NCBI GenBank assembly: GCA_013420905.1
Contig: JAAXNY010000008.1
Span: 3,162,001 to 3,226,000 of the forward strand
Direction: 5' to 3'
DNA length: 64,000 bases
Source: Collybia mongolica
Taxonomy: Eukaryota > Basidiomycota > Agaricomycetes > Agaricales > Clitocybaceae
Shown here: one piece after another, positions 22,068-32,694 of the stretch
Position numbering within the stretch: position 1 is the first letter of the stretch
Layout of the letters: each line of letters begins with the position of its first letter
Program-made: the position numbers and the translations under genes
The notes under the pieces: generated by a model
What the model was told of the DNA's origin: nothing
Database searches by the model: none
The model's input: only the letters and a program-made list of their open reading frames with translations

Positions 22068-23801
22068 CTACTTCTTTGGTTTTACAGCTTTTGAACTTTG
22101 ACCCTTCTTCCCCACTTTAGGTATGTTCTCTGCATCACACCCTCCAGAACTTGGTTCCACAGCCTTAGACTTGCCCTTCTTTTTGCTAAACTGTTTCTGC
22201 ACTTCTTCAACCTTTTCATCATCCTTGGACTTTTTCAAATCCTCCCCCTGCCCACGCAAAAACTTGTGCAGTGATCCAAGGTTATAATCATCTGCAGAAA
22301 ATCCCCAAGTTTCTTCATCAGAAAGACGGTCTTCAGTATTTTCCAACCAGTCTATCAGAGCTGGATTTTTCTCAACAAACTTGAATGGTTCATAATTTGA
22401 ATAGAAATAAGAGGTTGAAGCAAAGATTCCTTTCAAATCAGCCAGTTTGGCAGCACCTTTCCAGGTGAGAGCATCCTTCATTTTCTTCATCATTGTATTA
22501 GCACGACAGAATTCTTTGTATTTTGCATATGCATAACGCAAAGTATGGTTGCCACGATCCAGATAGAAGTGTTCAATCTCCAACTGCATAATCATAGATT
22601 GCTGAACAGATGTGAAGCGAGCAACTATGTCAGACTCAGATGTGTTGTTTGATGTAGATGGTTCAGTTTTAGAAGGCACAGAAACAGTTGGAACAGAAGA
22701 AGTTGGAACTTGTGTGAAAGTTGAGGATTCAGATGATTCAGTCTAAAAGTGTTTTTATCAGAGATATACTTCAATAAATAAAAGTAGTAAAACTTACAAA
22801 TAAATGCAAAACATATCCATGATCATCATACTTCCAATCCACCATATCATCATCTGAAAGTGCAGCACTGTAGTGACCCTTAATGTCCCAAGTTTCTTGA
22901 TTTGTGTATACATAAATCTGGTGATTGTCATTCTTAATAGGCGAGTATAGATTGCCCAATTTGTAAAGAACAGGACCAAGGGAACTGTTAACTGGAATCT
23001 GGATGGTCATAGAAGACTTCATAGCCCTTGGATTACTACACTCAGATTCCATAGACTTATACACACGAACAACACCCTTGACATTGGGTGGTGCAACAGG
23101 TTGGTTATCTTCAAAATCAGCATGGTTCATAGCATTCCCCAATGCCTGACCACGAATGAAACCACCCACAGTATGAGATGCACCCTGCAGAGAATTCAAG
23201 TCTCCACCTACAGTGTAAGACAAACTCAAATCTGCACCATGAGGAGACATATCAATATCCTGGGGCTCAACATCACCTGGAGATTGCATTTCTATGTCTA
23301 CACTATGCTTAGGCGGGGTACATGGTTCTACATTCTCAGATGATGGGGGTAGAACATCCCCAGACACAGAAACTGGGGGCACAGCCTCCCCAAGACCAGA
23401 AACTGGGGGCACAGCCTCCCCAAGACCAGAAACTGGGGGCACAGCCTCCCCAAGACCAGAAACTGGGGGTAGAGCCTCCCCAAGACCAGAAGATGGGGGC
23501 AAAGCCACAAAAGACTGATCTAAAGAAATAGAAACTAAATGTATGATTTGTAGAATCAGAATAAGTTTAACAGGTGTTATAAAATAAAATCTTACTGTTA
23601 GTACCAGCAGGTGACAGGGCACGGGAGATGGCGCAGGATGGGGCAGCCGACAAAATATGAAAAACACCATGGGAGGAAGGGCCGGGGGCAGAGGCAGTGC
23701 AGGAGGTGGAGGGGGCGCGGGAGGCCATGGTGGAGGGGGCATGAGAGGCCGTGGTGGAGGGGGCGGGGGAGGCCATGGTGGAGAGGCCAGGGGGGCCACG
23801 G
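22068..23801 (-). pseudogene. KDZ companion gene, 3' half (cut from its 5' half by element C)
   Basis: A protein of unknown function encoded beside the transposase. From the insertion junction at 23801 the exon reads APSTTASHAPSTMASRAPS, then a 76-bp intron (23595-23520), an exon with four or five repeats of PPVSGLGEA and a conserved-looking stretch with KYDDHGYVLHLF, a 55-bp intron (22797-22743), and a last exon (22742-22068) with ARFTSVQQSMIMQLEIEHF and a Lys-rich tail ending VKPKK. A similar module, an MQLE-H-YL-RGN helix region, is recalled from proteins next to other agaric KDZ elements; I cannot check this here. Removing element C and one target copy restores the frame from the 5' half at 31699: the repeat APSTSC continues smoothly. 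Confidence 0.7.
23369..23518. repeat. 30-bp minisatellite in the KDZ companion gene
   Basis: Five units of about 30 bp, starting GAAACTGGGGGCACAGCC, the last two degenerate. On the coding (minus) strand they encode SGLGEAVPPV repeats in frame. Confidence 0.85.
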
Positions 23802-25498
23802 TGTTACGGCTGTTTAGGCCTTATCCTCTAAGTCAATCCGATATATTGTTTGTTCGTTCTTAGACTGTTGACTTCTGTAAGTCCAACGTCTATTGACTCC
23901 CTCAATAGGGCTAAAGTCAAGTTATCAAGTTATCTGATCAAGGATACACTACCCCCCTTCATAAGGCAGATAGGATCGAGTTCACGTCGAGAAGATAGAT
24001 GAATAAGGTTGATTCAGCTAGGTCAAGCTAAAGAGCTAGCTAAGCTAAAGTGTCCCTATATATACATAATAGTCCAATAAGCGTTGTTTACGCTATTCGT
24101 TATAGATAAAGATGAGTAAGCTATCAAAGAGGATGAGTAAGAAAGCTGAGTAAGTATGAGAAAAGAAATGCATATGGAGATGTTTGAAAGATAAGGTTGA
24201 TAAGCGTTGATAGGGCCCGAAATTGTTTGCACTTATAAAGTTGACAAGTAAGGCTATTAGTATCATTTCTAATAACCAAGTAAACGGTAATAAAGGATTA
24301 GAGTCGAGCTCCAAGACGGCTAATCAGAGTGAACTAGTCTAATGGATAATACACTATCAGTACAGAGGACTATGAGTACGGTCTATTATTAGTCCTATTC
24401 ACCATGCCCGGTTACAACCTCGGTGTCTTAGTTCATAAGTAACCGTTGTAGTATGATATCATTAGTCCGGGGATCATCATTAATAGGAGAAGTAATTGTA
24501 AATTCGGGACTTGCACAACCCGATCATAGTCAGGGGTACTTGGTGTTAACTACCGGGAGCAACGGGACCCCGTGAATAGCAACCAGGACAATCAGGAGGA
24601 GTAAATGACAGTGCCGCGCTGTTTTAAATAACAAAGCGCACGGTCGTGACTTGATAAGAGTTTAGCCAGCTCTTTCAATATTTGATAAGTAACCAGTAAA
24701 CGGCATAATTGGCACGCATGGCGCGCGCGCCAAGTTGTAGAGGACGCATCAGCATTGAATACAGATCCTTGGCGCGCGGGAGCGCGGTTCCATGTAAAAT
24801 TTACAATTCCGTATGATATTTAGTTTGTACACTATAAATAGACTGTAGATGAGTAGCGCTAAGGCAAGGAATCTTGCCCCCACTTCACGCTACTATAGAG
24901 TATACAAATCACATTTGTTAAAACACTATTGTGTGCCCGAATTAAGGATCAGATTGCTTCAACGTGTCTTGATTGGAATTGATTGAAGAACCACAGAATT
25001 AAAGAAACTTAGTTCACTTGGAACTTAGTACCATATTGTCCATTGGAATTACTAGGCACTTGGCCTTAGTGCACTTGGCACTGTATTGTTTGATAAGTCG
25101 CTTGGACTTATAGATCCGCTTGGGATCATTAATAATTGAACGTACACTTGGTACTCAGTCTATTGGATCGAGAGATATCATAAATATACCTAGCAGGTTT
25201 TTGAACCTGTGTTGAAGCTTTTGTCTAAATCAAACCCGTTGAGAGATCATTGGAAAGGGCTTTGGCTAGTACTATTCGAAGCTTAGTGCTTCTAAGCACT
25301 TGAACCTGAACTCAAAACAGGCGATTCCTACTGTTCGTGTGTTGATTGTTAGGTTTGGTGTGTGTGTGTAAGGGATTACATTTCATAGCATCAGCGCACT
25401 TATAGCCCAGGAGCCCCCTTTCAGCATCTGGAAATCAATAGTAGGTAAGAGAAAAAGAAAAGAAGTGATAGGTCAAACAGATAAGGGAATTTGTAACA
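23802..25498 (-). repeat. 3' LTR of element C, interrupted by a family B solo LTR
   Basis: Parts 23802-24207 and 25428-25498 together match the intact LTR at 31222-31698. The insertion separates TAAGCGT from CTGGAAATC, which are joined in the intact copy at 31621-31635. A polypurine stretch (minus strand AGAGATAGAGAGGGGGTAA) lies just beyond at 25499-25517, which marks this as the 3' LTR. Confidence 0.92.
24208..25423 (-). repeat. Solo LTR, family B copy 3, inside the LTR of element C
   Basis: 1216 bp, inverted relative to copies 1 and 2, flanked by GCGT (24204-24207) and GCAT (25424-25427). The empty site exists in the partner LTR (31625-31628, GCGT), which proves a 4-bp target duplication with one later G/A change. 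It contains no coding region. Confidence 0.93.
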
Positions 25499-25531
25499 TT
25501 ACCCCCTCTCTATCTCTAAAGCGTCCCAGCT

Positions 25532-26523
25532 TTAGTAATCGATAGGTTCTCCCGTCATGTTGGTGATGGCTTCTGGATAGTCAAAAGGATCGTCAATCCC
25601 GTCATCTACTTCTTCATACTCTTCACCAAACCGTCGCCACATTTGATAATGTCCTACTGTTCTAGTTTGAGGTCTTTGAGGACATTGATCACAACGATGT
25701 GAAAACAAATTGGACAGTATTGTTTTTCGCAGTGTATCGACGAATGTCTGAAGTTGAGGCATCTAGAACATAATACGTTTTTGTTCATGAGCGTTCTTTC
25801 GACTTGAGTGAGGTCGATAGGGTTTTCTCGACTTCCGGCATAGTTGAGCGGGTTCAATGTGTATTTAATAGGTTTGGGTGATTTCTTCTTTTTGATGACA
25901 GATTTTGTAGCTTTTCGTCCTTTTAAATGTTTAAATATTTCTTTGTTTGAAACCATGTCCGCTGGATCAGGAGTGGAATGTTCCGATGATGCAGGGGATG
26001 GTTCGCAAAAGGGCGGGATTGGAAGTGGTTCGGTTTGATAAATAGGGGAATTTGTAGTCGATGGTGTTGGAGTTCTAGGAGGGGATGTCTGTATTTCTTT
26101 GTTGACTGTTTCAGTAGATTCTGTTGGTGTCGAAGGAGTAGATGTGGGTAATCGAATTCCATCTTGTAGTAATGGGATTAGATCTTCTAAGATTCGGAAT
26201 TCTTGTGTGTCTACTAGTTCTTTGGTGGTTTGGTCGAGAATCCGACTGATGTCTGCTGTTTGACTATACAGCATGTTTCTGATCTCCAGATAATTTTCGA
26301 CCAGTTTGATAAGTTGGTCATATGGTGGGTTGTTGAATGCTTGGACCATTTGTGTATGATGTTCTTCGTGCATGAACCACAATAAAAATTTCTGACGACG
26401 TATAATTTTCGTGGCTAATTCAAGACATTCTTGGGATGCGATGTTTACGATCAGGATGTTGGGAGGAGTGGTGAGAGGAGTGGCAGTGGCGATATAGAAG
26501 TTGTTGGTAGTGGGAGACGACAT
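25532..26523 (-). pseudogene. Third ORF of element C, zinc-knuckle accessory protein
   Basis: This frame lies between pol and the 3' LTR, an unusual place for a Ty3/gypsy gene. It starts at ATG 26523 (MSSPTTNNFYIATATPL) with a helical N-terminal part, a Pro/Thr/Ser-rich middle, a basic patch (KGRKATKSVIKKKKSPKP) and a C-terminal cysteine cluster: CSRCLNFRHSSIHC, then CPICF and, in the next frame, SHRCDQC. A one-base change in a T run near 25710 shifts the frame; the second frame (from 25762) continues to an acidic end, EEYEEVDDGIDD, and a stop at 25532. The paired CxxC clusters suggest nucleic-acid binding. Its role is unknown. No counterpart is present in element A. Confidence 0.65.
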
Positions 26524-26574
26524 GTTTGTGAAAAGGTTTGAAACTTGTTGAGAGCGATAAAAGACAATAGTTGG

Positions 26575-28157
26575 TTAGAGGCAATGTAGCTTCTGGTAGG
26601 ATTGGAGTATCGTTTGAGCTCTTTTTAAGTGTTTTTCAGGTTCCCATGTGTTGTGTGTGGATGAGTAATCTTTCCACTTCACAAGGTATTGGAAACCTCG
26701 GCCTCGTTGTCGGTGATTTATAATCCCTTCTACTTCGTATTCTTCTTCTTGGTTCACAAGATCCGGTGAGGGTTCTAAGAAGTTAGGTCCGTGAGTATCG
26801 GTTTCTTTATATGGTGTGAGAAGAGATGCATGAAACATGGGGTGAATTCTCCATTGGGCTGGAAGTTTCAATTTGTATGTCACTGGTCCGAGGACTTCTT
26901 GAATTTCAAAGGTCCTTCTCTTTTTGGTGCTAGTTTCCTTGAGGGATAAGGAATTCGAAGATTTGTTCCTTCTAACCAGACATGTTCTCCTTGTTTGAAT
27001 GGATTGAAGCCTCGTGTTGTTCTTTCTGCTACTTTTCTTCTTGCCAGATCATGTGCTGCTATTGCTTCCTCTTGTGCTCGGTTTAATTCAATCATCCGTT
27101 GTTCTACACTTGGAACGTTCATCTTCTGGAATGCTGATGGAATTGCTTGTGGTTCGTATCCCATCATGAGGAAGAATGGGGATTTCTTTGTTGTAGAATG
27201 CATTCTTTGATTATGCGCGAATTCTGCTATTGGATTGAGATCCTTCCATATCGCTGGGTTGTTCTGACAGAACATGCAAAAGTAGATTTCAAGTTCTTGA
27301 TTTAATCTCTCTGTTTCCCCATCTGTTTGTGGATGATACGCCGTGCTCATTACAAGCTTTATTCCAAGGAGTTTTCCTAATTCTTTGAAGACTTTGGCCA
27401 CAAATTGAGGACCTCGATCAGATAAAAAGGTGTCGGGTAATCCGAATCTTTTGTGAACGTGTTCCAGGTAAAGATTTGCCGTTCCTAAAGTGTCAATTGT
27501 TTTGGTACAAGGGATAGAAATTACCCCCTTCGTAAGGCCATGGTCTACCACGACCATGAGGCTGTCTTTTCCATCGTTTTCTGGTAAATCTGTGATGAAA
27601 TCTGCTGTGACAAATGAGAAAGGACGTGGTTTTCCATTTGTTGCAATTGGTATTAGTCCCGGCCTTGTTGGGTGTGTGTTTACCTTCATTTGTTGACAGG
27701 TGGCACAACTGTCAACATAATTTTTAATAAACACTCCCATACCTGGCCACCAGTATTCGCGACTGATCAATTCTTGCGTTTTATATTGACCTGGGTGTCC
27801 TCCTGGTTTCGTGTCATGGTATCTTCGCACTATTTCTCGTTGCAGTTTTGCATCTGGTCCTACATAACATCTGTTTTTGAAGAACAGAAGTCCGTCTTCA
27901 AATTTCCAATCAAATAAATTTGATTTAATCGGTGGTGTTCCTGTTTCCTTCAATGCTTCGATTGACTTTGCAAACAATTCGCCTTCTTCAACCGATTTCT
28001 TCAAATCTTCTTGTAAACCTATATCAATCATTTTAATGAAAATGTCATCTGGTAACAAAATCCAATCTTTGTTGTCTGTATCTTCCGTGTTCACATAATC
28101 TGATCTTCTTGATAAAGCGTCAGATTGTATCATCTGTGTTCCGGGTGTGTGTACCAA
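26575..28157 (-). pseudogene. Integrase and chromodomain part of element C pol
   Basis: From 28157 the frame runs through the RNase H/integrase linker (DALSRRSDYVN), the zinc-binding HHCC motif (RYHDTKPGGHPG...CATCQQM), and the DDE core (TADFITDLP, LSDRGPQFVAK, DGETERLNQELE). Near 26917 a lost T in CCTTTTGAA shifts the frame: KREGPLKF replaces KREGPFEIQ. The chromodomain continues in the other frame to 26575 (EEEYEVEGIINHRQ, YLVKWKDYSSTHNTWEPE). The catalytic residues are kept, so decay here is limited to the frameshift. Confidence 0.85.
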
Positions 28158-30179
28158 TTTGAGATTGAATTGTGAGAGGAATAAACTCCATCCCGCTTGT
28201 CATTGGTTTAGTTTTTGTGCCATTCTGAAATAGGTTAAGTTTTTATGATCTGAGAGAATTATTGTTGGGAATTGAGATCCTTCGAGATAATGTCTCCATG
28301 TCTTTAGGGCTCGAATAATGCCTAGTAATTCTCTGTCATAGATCTCATAATTCCGTTCAGTTTCTGTGAATGAATGTGAAATATATCCACATGGGTGCCA
28401 TTCTCCATTGTCATTCTGTTGTCATAATACTGCTCCTGTAGCCCATTTTGACGCATCTGATTTGATATGGAATGGTTTGTTTTTGTCTGGCATCATAAGA
28501 ATGGGTGATTTCAGGAATTTCCGTTTTAATCCGTCGAATGCTTCCTGACATTCTTGAGTCCATTTCCATTTGATGTCTTTCCTTGTCAAATTTGTTAGTG
28601 GTTTGCTAATTTCGGCATAATGTCCAATGAATTTTCGGTAGAAGTTTGCAAATCCAAGGAATGATCGGACTTGTTTCACTGTTGTTGGGACTGGCCAATC
28701 TGCAATTCCTGCCAATTTGGTGGGTTCCATGCCTATCTGATTTTCTTTGATGACTAATCCCAAGTATTCGATTTCTGTGGCTTCGAATACGCATTTGTCC
28801 AAATTCAGGTATAGGTCATTCTCCTTTAATTTGTCCAAGACTTTCAAGGTTTTTCTTCGTAAATCATCGATGTTGTCGGAGTAAATGAGGATGTTGTCCA
28901 TATAGATCAGGATCCATCCTTCGTCAATCTCTACTGCATATATGTCGTTCATCATATTTTGAAATGTTGCTGGTGAGTTGCATAAACCGAAAAACATAAC
29001 AAGTGGTTCGAATAAACCCCTGTTTGTTTTAAATGCCGCTTTCCATTCATCGCCTTTTTTGATTTGAACGTTGTTATATCCCCATCATAAATCCAGTTTT
29101 GTGAAGTATTTTGCCCCTTTTAGTTTGTCAAGAAGCTCCCCTACTAGTGGTAAAGGGTATGCGTTCTTTATTGTTCCTTTGTTTAGTCTTCTGTAATCCT
29201 GTGTTGGTCGAAGTTTTGCTGAGTCTTTCTTTGATACAAAGAAGAAGGGTGATGCTTGTGGGGATTTCGATGGTCGGATATATCCTTTTCACATGTTTTC
29301 ATCAATGAATTTGTCGAGTTTTCCTTGTTCTGCTGGGCTAATGGGATAGATTTTACAATCTTTTGGAATGAAATTGGGTTTTAAATCTATTGCATGATCC
29401 CATGGCCATCGTATCGGCATTCTTTCCGAATCTGTTTTGTCAAATAATGACACATATTCTTGATAGAATTTCGGTAGCGTCTTCTTCGGTTTCTGATCTT
29501 CGGTTTCTGCCTTGTGCTCTAATTCCTGTGATATCGATGTTTTTGCCCTTATCTAAATGGATTCTTCTTCGTTATCTTCTGGGTAGATATATGTCCTGAA
29601 TAGATTGACTTCAGGTTCATCATCATCTTCGTTGATTTCTAAAAGAATCGGTTGCCAATCTTCAAGGGGTTGATTCCTTGGGATTTCTTCTGGGTATTCT
29701 TCCTGTACTTCTGTTGCCATTGTCTTGGGATATTGCCGTGTCGGTTTCATTTGTCGGATTTCCAGATTTCTTCGGATTGCTTCCGAAAGAACTCCTTTCT
29801 TGATTCCTGATTCAAAGTCGAGTGTTCCTTTTTCCCAATCGATCTTAGGATTGTGTCGTTTTAACCATGGTAATCCGAGAATGATGTTTTCTTTTCCTAA
29901 TCTGCTAACTAATAGTCGGATTCGGATCTCTTCATCTCCAATTCGAATCTTGGTCCATACGCAATCTGTAATGTTTCCTGATTGGTTTTTTGTTCCGTCT
30001 ACGTTTCTGACCGAGCATGATTTCCTCAAAGGGGTTGTCTGTATGTTGTTTTCTTTGACAAATGTTTTGTCGATAAAAATTCCTGCGGCTCCACAATCAA
30101 TAAGTCCGATTGCTTGGGTTTCGACATTTTTCCGTTCTTCAATCACCGTAATTGGAATAGATAGAGATTGTCGATTCAT
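28158..30179 (-). pseudogene. Protease, reverse transcriptase and RNase H part of element C pol
   Basis: Protease at about 30179-29556 has LIDCGAAG where DSGA is usual. TAG stops the frame at 29553-29555. The RT continues with TGA at 29289-29291 (ENM*KGYIRPS) and 29085-29087 (LDL*WGYNN; element A has LDVRWGYNN), then an open part at 28997-28425 with FGLCNSPATFQ and YMDN (28893-28904) in place of YMDD. RNase H has DASKWATGAVL followed by TGA at 28422-28424, and LNQ*QAGWS with TGA at 28200-28202, where element A has LNRRQARWS. Each TGA is explained by CGA to TGA, and YMDN by GAC to AAC at a CpG. The enzyme is dead. Confidence 0.88.
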
Positions 30180-30253
30180 TTCTCCTAATATTACAGGTGA
30201 CAGTGTAATGGAATAGTTTTCGGCAGGTACTGATGTCGATTCAGTCTGCCTCT

Positions 30254-31156
30254 TTAAAAACCCTCATCCTCCATATTCTTTAGAGCGACTTCTTTCTCTT
30301 CTTCATCTAACTCTGCCATAAGTGCTTGGATCTTCATGTAGGCATCTTTGCCTTTCATTGGTATCTTTGGTTCTTCTTTTTGTTGAGTTTGAGGGATTGA
30401 TCCTCCTGCTTTATGATCTGATGCTCGATGTCCATATTTATGGCATTCAAAACATAGTCCTCGTTTCATGTGTTCATCCCTTTCTTGGATGGTTAGTCAA
30501 TCGATATCCATTGCGTTTGGATCTCTGCTGTTGTTCGGGACGTATTTGGGATTGTTTCGTTGGAAATTGTACTTTTTCCCATTGTTTCCTCCCATAGTTT
30601 TTCCTGTCATGCGCAGCATCTTCAAGGTTTGTCTAGCGTCTCCTGCTTTGTCTGGGGTAGAGAACGCTTCTTCAATTGTTGTCATGAATGTTGTAAAAGT
30701 TCCTGGATGATCACTATTCTCTCCGTACCAGGACTTCTTCCATGGTCCTGCTGTTCCTCCTTTCATGTATGAAAGTACGTAAAGGATATTTTTCCAATCC
30801 GTATCATAAATTCTGTCGTTTGCCTGCAAATACATTTTGCAGTCAAGGACGAAGTCCTTTGTCATTCTTTGGTTTCCATCAAAGATGTTCGGTGAGCTAA
30901 GTTTGATTTCGGTGGGTCTTTGTTCGTCTGCCATCTCTACGTCAGAGTCAGGTGGTATCGGGGAGTTTGGTGATTCGGGTTTCAGTGGTTTCTCTGGTTC
31001 CTTTCCTTTGGAACTTTCTGCCTTTGGTTTCGGTGTGGTGGGCGTTTCTGCTGTTTGTATGACTACTGAGAGTCTCGGTTGCTCTTCTGCGTCTTGGAAA
31101 TCTTCGCTGCTAATAACGCTTTGCCTGCTGCTGCTTCTGCTGCTTGCAGGTTTCAA
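30254..31156 (-). pseudogene. Gag of element C, interrupted
   Basis: The frame 31156-30500 has a Ser-rich start, an acidic Pro-rich stretch and part of a gag domain (FVLDCKMYLQANDRI...ILYVLSYMKGG). It has no ATG head; the open frame begins after TAA near 31190. The gag domain seems shortened: LKMLRMTGKTMG runs directly into GNNGKKYNF, with no space for the usual second half. TGA at 30497-30499 follows NAMDID and is explained by CGA to TGA; reading on gives a zinc knuckle CFECHKYGHRASDH, where the usual last Cys is His, to a stop at 30254. Confidence 0.75.
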
Positions 31157-31199
31157 TCCGTATCGTGGTGCCGTTGCGTCTGAACCTTAATAGGTTGAC

Positions 31200-31221
31200 A
31201 GTTCTGATCAGCTTGACTTTT
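31200..31221 (-). other. Primer-binding region of element C, candidate self-priming
   Basis: The element strand reads AAAAGTCAAGCTGATCAG right after the 5' LTR. AAAGTCAAG can pair with CTTGACTTT in the LTR transcript (plus-strand AAAGTCAAG at 31333-31341). No TGG tRNA-type start is seen. Confidence 0.4.
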
Positions 31222-31698
31222 TGTTACGGCTGTTTAGGCCTTATCCTCTAAGTCAATCCAATATATTGTTTGTTCGTTCTTAGACTGTTGACTTCTGTAA
31301 GTCCAACGTCTATTGACTCCCTCAATAGGGCTAAAGTCAAGTTATCAAGTTATCTGATCAAGGATACACTACCCCCCTTTGTAAGGCAGATAGGATCGAG
31401 TTTGCGTCGAGAAGATAGATGAATAAGGTTGATTCAGCTAGGTCAAGCTAAAGAGCTAGCTAAGCTAAAGTGTCCCTATATATACATAATAGTCCAATAA
31501 GCGTTGTTTACGCTATTCGTTATAGATAAAGATGAGTAAGCTATCAAAGAGGATGAGTAAGAAAGCTGAGTAAGTATGAGAAAAGAAATGCATATGGAGA
31601 TGTTTGAAAGATAAGGTTGATAAGCGTCTGGAAATCAATAGTAGGTAAGAGAAAAAGAAAAGAAGTGATAGGTCAAACAGATAAGGGAATTTGTAACA
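31222..31698 (-). repeat. 5' LTR of element C, intact
   Basis: 477 bp, TGTTACGG to TTGTAACA. It retains the uninterrupted site where the partner LTR took a solo LTR. Confidence 0.93.
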
Positions 31699-32628
31699 CA
31701 CAGGAGGTGGAGGGGGCACAAGCGCCGTTGTCACCGCCCTGGGCATTCTCGTTGTCGTCCCGGTCTTCCTCAGCGTCCTCCTCATCCCCATCTTCCTTGT
31801 CCCTGTCTTCCTTGTCCCTGTCTTCCTTGTCCCCACTGGCCTTGTTCCCGTCCTCCTCGTCCCCACTGGCCTTGTCCCTGTCCTCCGCATCCCCGCTTGC
31901 CTCGTCCCCACTCACCTCGTCCCCACTCCCGTCCTAGTCTCCGTCCTCCGCTCCTCCCTCCTTTTTCCCCTCGTTCTCCTCTGGTTCGCTGTTGCTGGCA
32001 GTCGGGGGTGCCACCTGGCGGGCACAACCAGTGCCCCCCAGCTTTGACACTTGAGGCCCCCGGGAGACGGCAGCGGCTGTGTGCAGGGGCGGCGCAATTG
32101 GCATGCCGCTTTCTTTGAGCATGTGCTCAGTCCTGGGGGGAGGCCGTTTTTTGTGAGAACAAGAAATGTATATGAAAGGAAAGACTCACTTTGTGAGGTG
32201 AGGTAAGGCGGGGCTGGCCTTGCCCTTGACGCCCATTTTACCGCAGGTGGTGGCCTTCCTGCCGGGGGTGGTGGCCTTTCTGGTGCTGCAGGCAGTGTGA
32301 GTAAGAGTAAACATAAGAGGTGGCTGGGTACGCACCCTGCCTTCGGCTTGGCGGCGCTTGCCTTGACGGTGGCAGTGGCTTTCGTGCACTTGCGGGCTTC
32401 GTTGTCCTTGTTGGTTGCTGAGGTGGCACGCTTGCGACCATGGGTGGAAGGCGGGGGCGTCACGCAGACGTGGCCACTCCTTGTTGTCGGGCGTTCGGCT
32501 GCTTCGGCAGCAGCAGTGGTGGCGGCGGATTTGCGGGTTGTTGACATCATGTTTTTGCAGAAACTTGGTGGGTTGCTGGGTGCTGGGTTGCTGGGCCTCG
32601 GTGTGGTTGAGGTTGACGATGTGCCCAT
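31699..32628 (-). pseudogene. KDZ companion gene, 5' half
   Basis: Starts at ATG 32628 (MGTSSTSTTPRPSNPAPSNP). Exon 1 is 32628-32336, Ser/Thr/Ala-rich and basic (MSTTRKSAATTAAAEAAERP); intron 32335-32286; exon 2 32285-32190 with RKATTPGRKATTCGK; intron 32189-32133; exon 3 from 32132 with HMLKESGMPIAPPLH. A TAG at 31934-31936 interrupts the acidic repeat region (GGAEDGD*DGSGDE), after which GDEEDG and DKED repeats continue in frame to the junction with element C at 31699. Composition suggests a disordered nuclear protein. Function unknown. Confidence 0.65.
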
Positions 32629-32694
32629 TGTTGATCAATGAGGTGGCTGATAAGTCACGTGACTAAACACGTGACCACAACGTGTCGTTACAAC

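Larger units (their letters stand above)
23802..31698 (-). mobile_element. Decayed Ty3/gypsy chromovirus, element C, inside the KDZ element
   Basis: The LTRs begin TGTTACGG and end TTGTAACA: 31222-31698 (477 bp) and 23802-25498, which is 477 bp plus an inserted 1216-bp solo LTR and a 4-bp target copy. The outer flanks are CACGG (23797-23801) and CACAG (31699-31703), a 5-bp duplication with one G/A change. The internal genes on the minus strand are gag, pol (protease, RT, RNase H, integrase, chromodomain) and a third zinc-knuckle frame. There are at least five in-frame TGA, one TAG and two or more single-base frameshifts, so it is dead. It is older than element A. Confidence 0.93.

Noticed and set aside
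22771..23799. A single 342-residue proline-rich protein
   Set aside because: Its first part is read through an intron in the wrong frame; the spliced companion gene explains the region.
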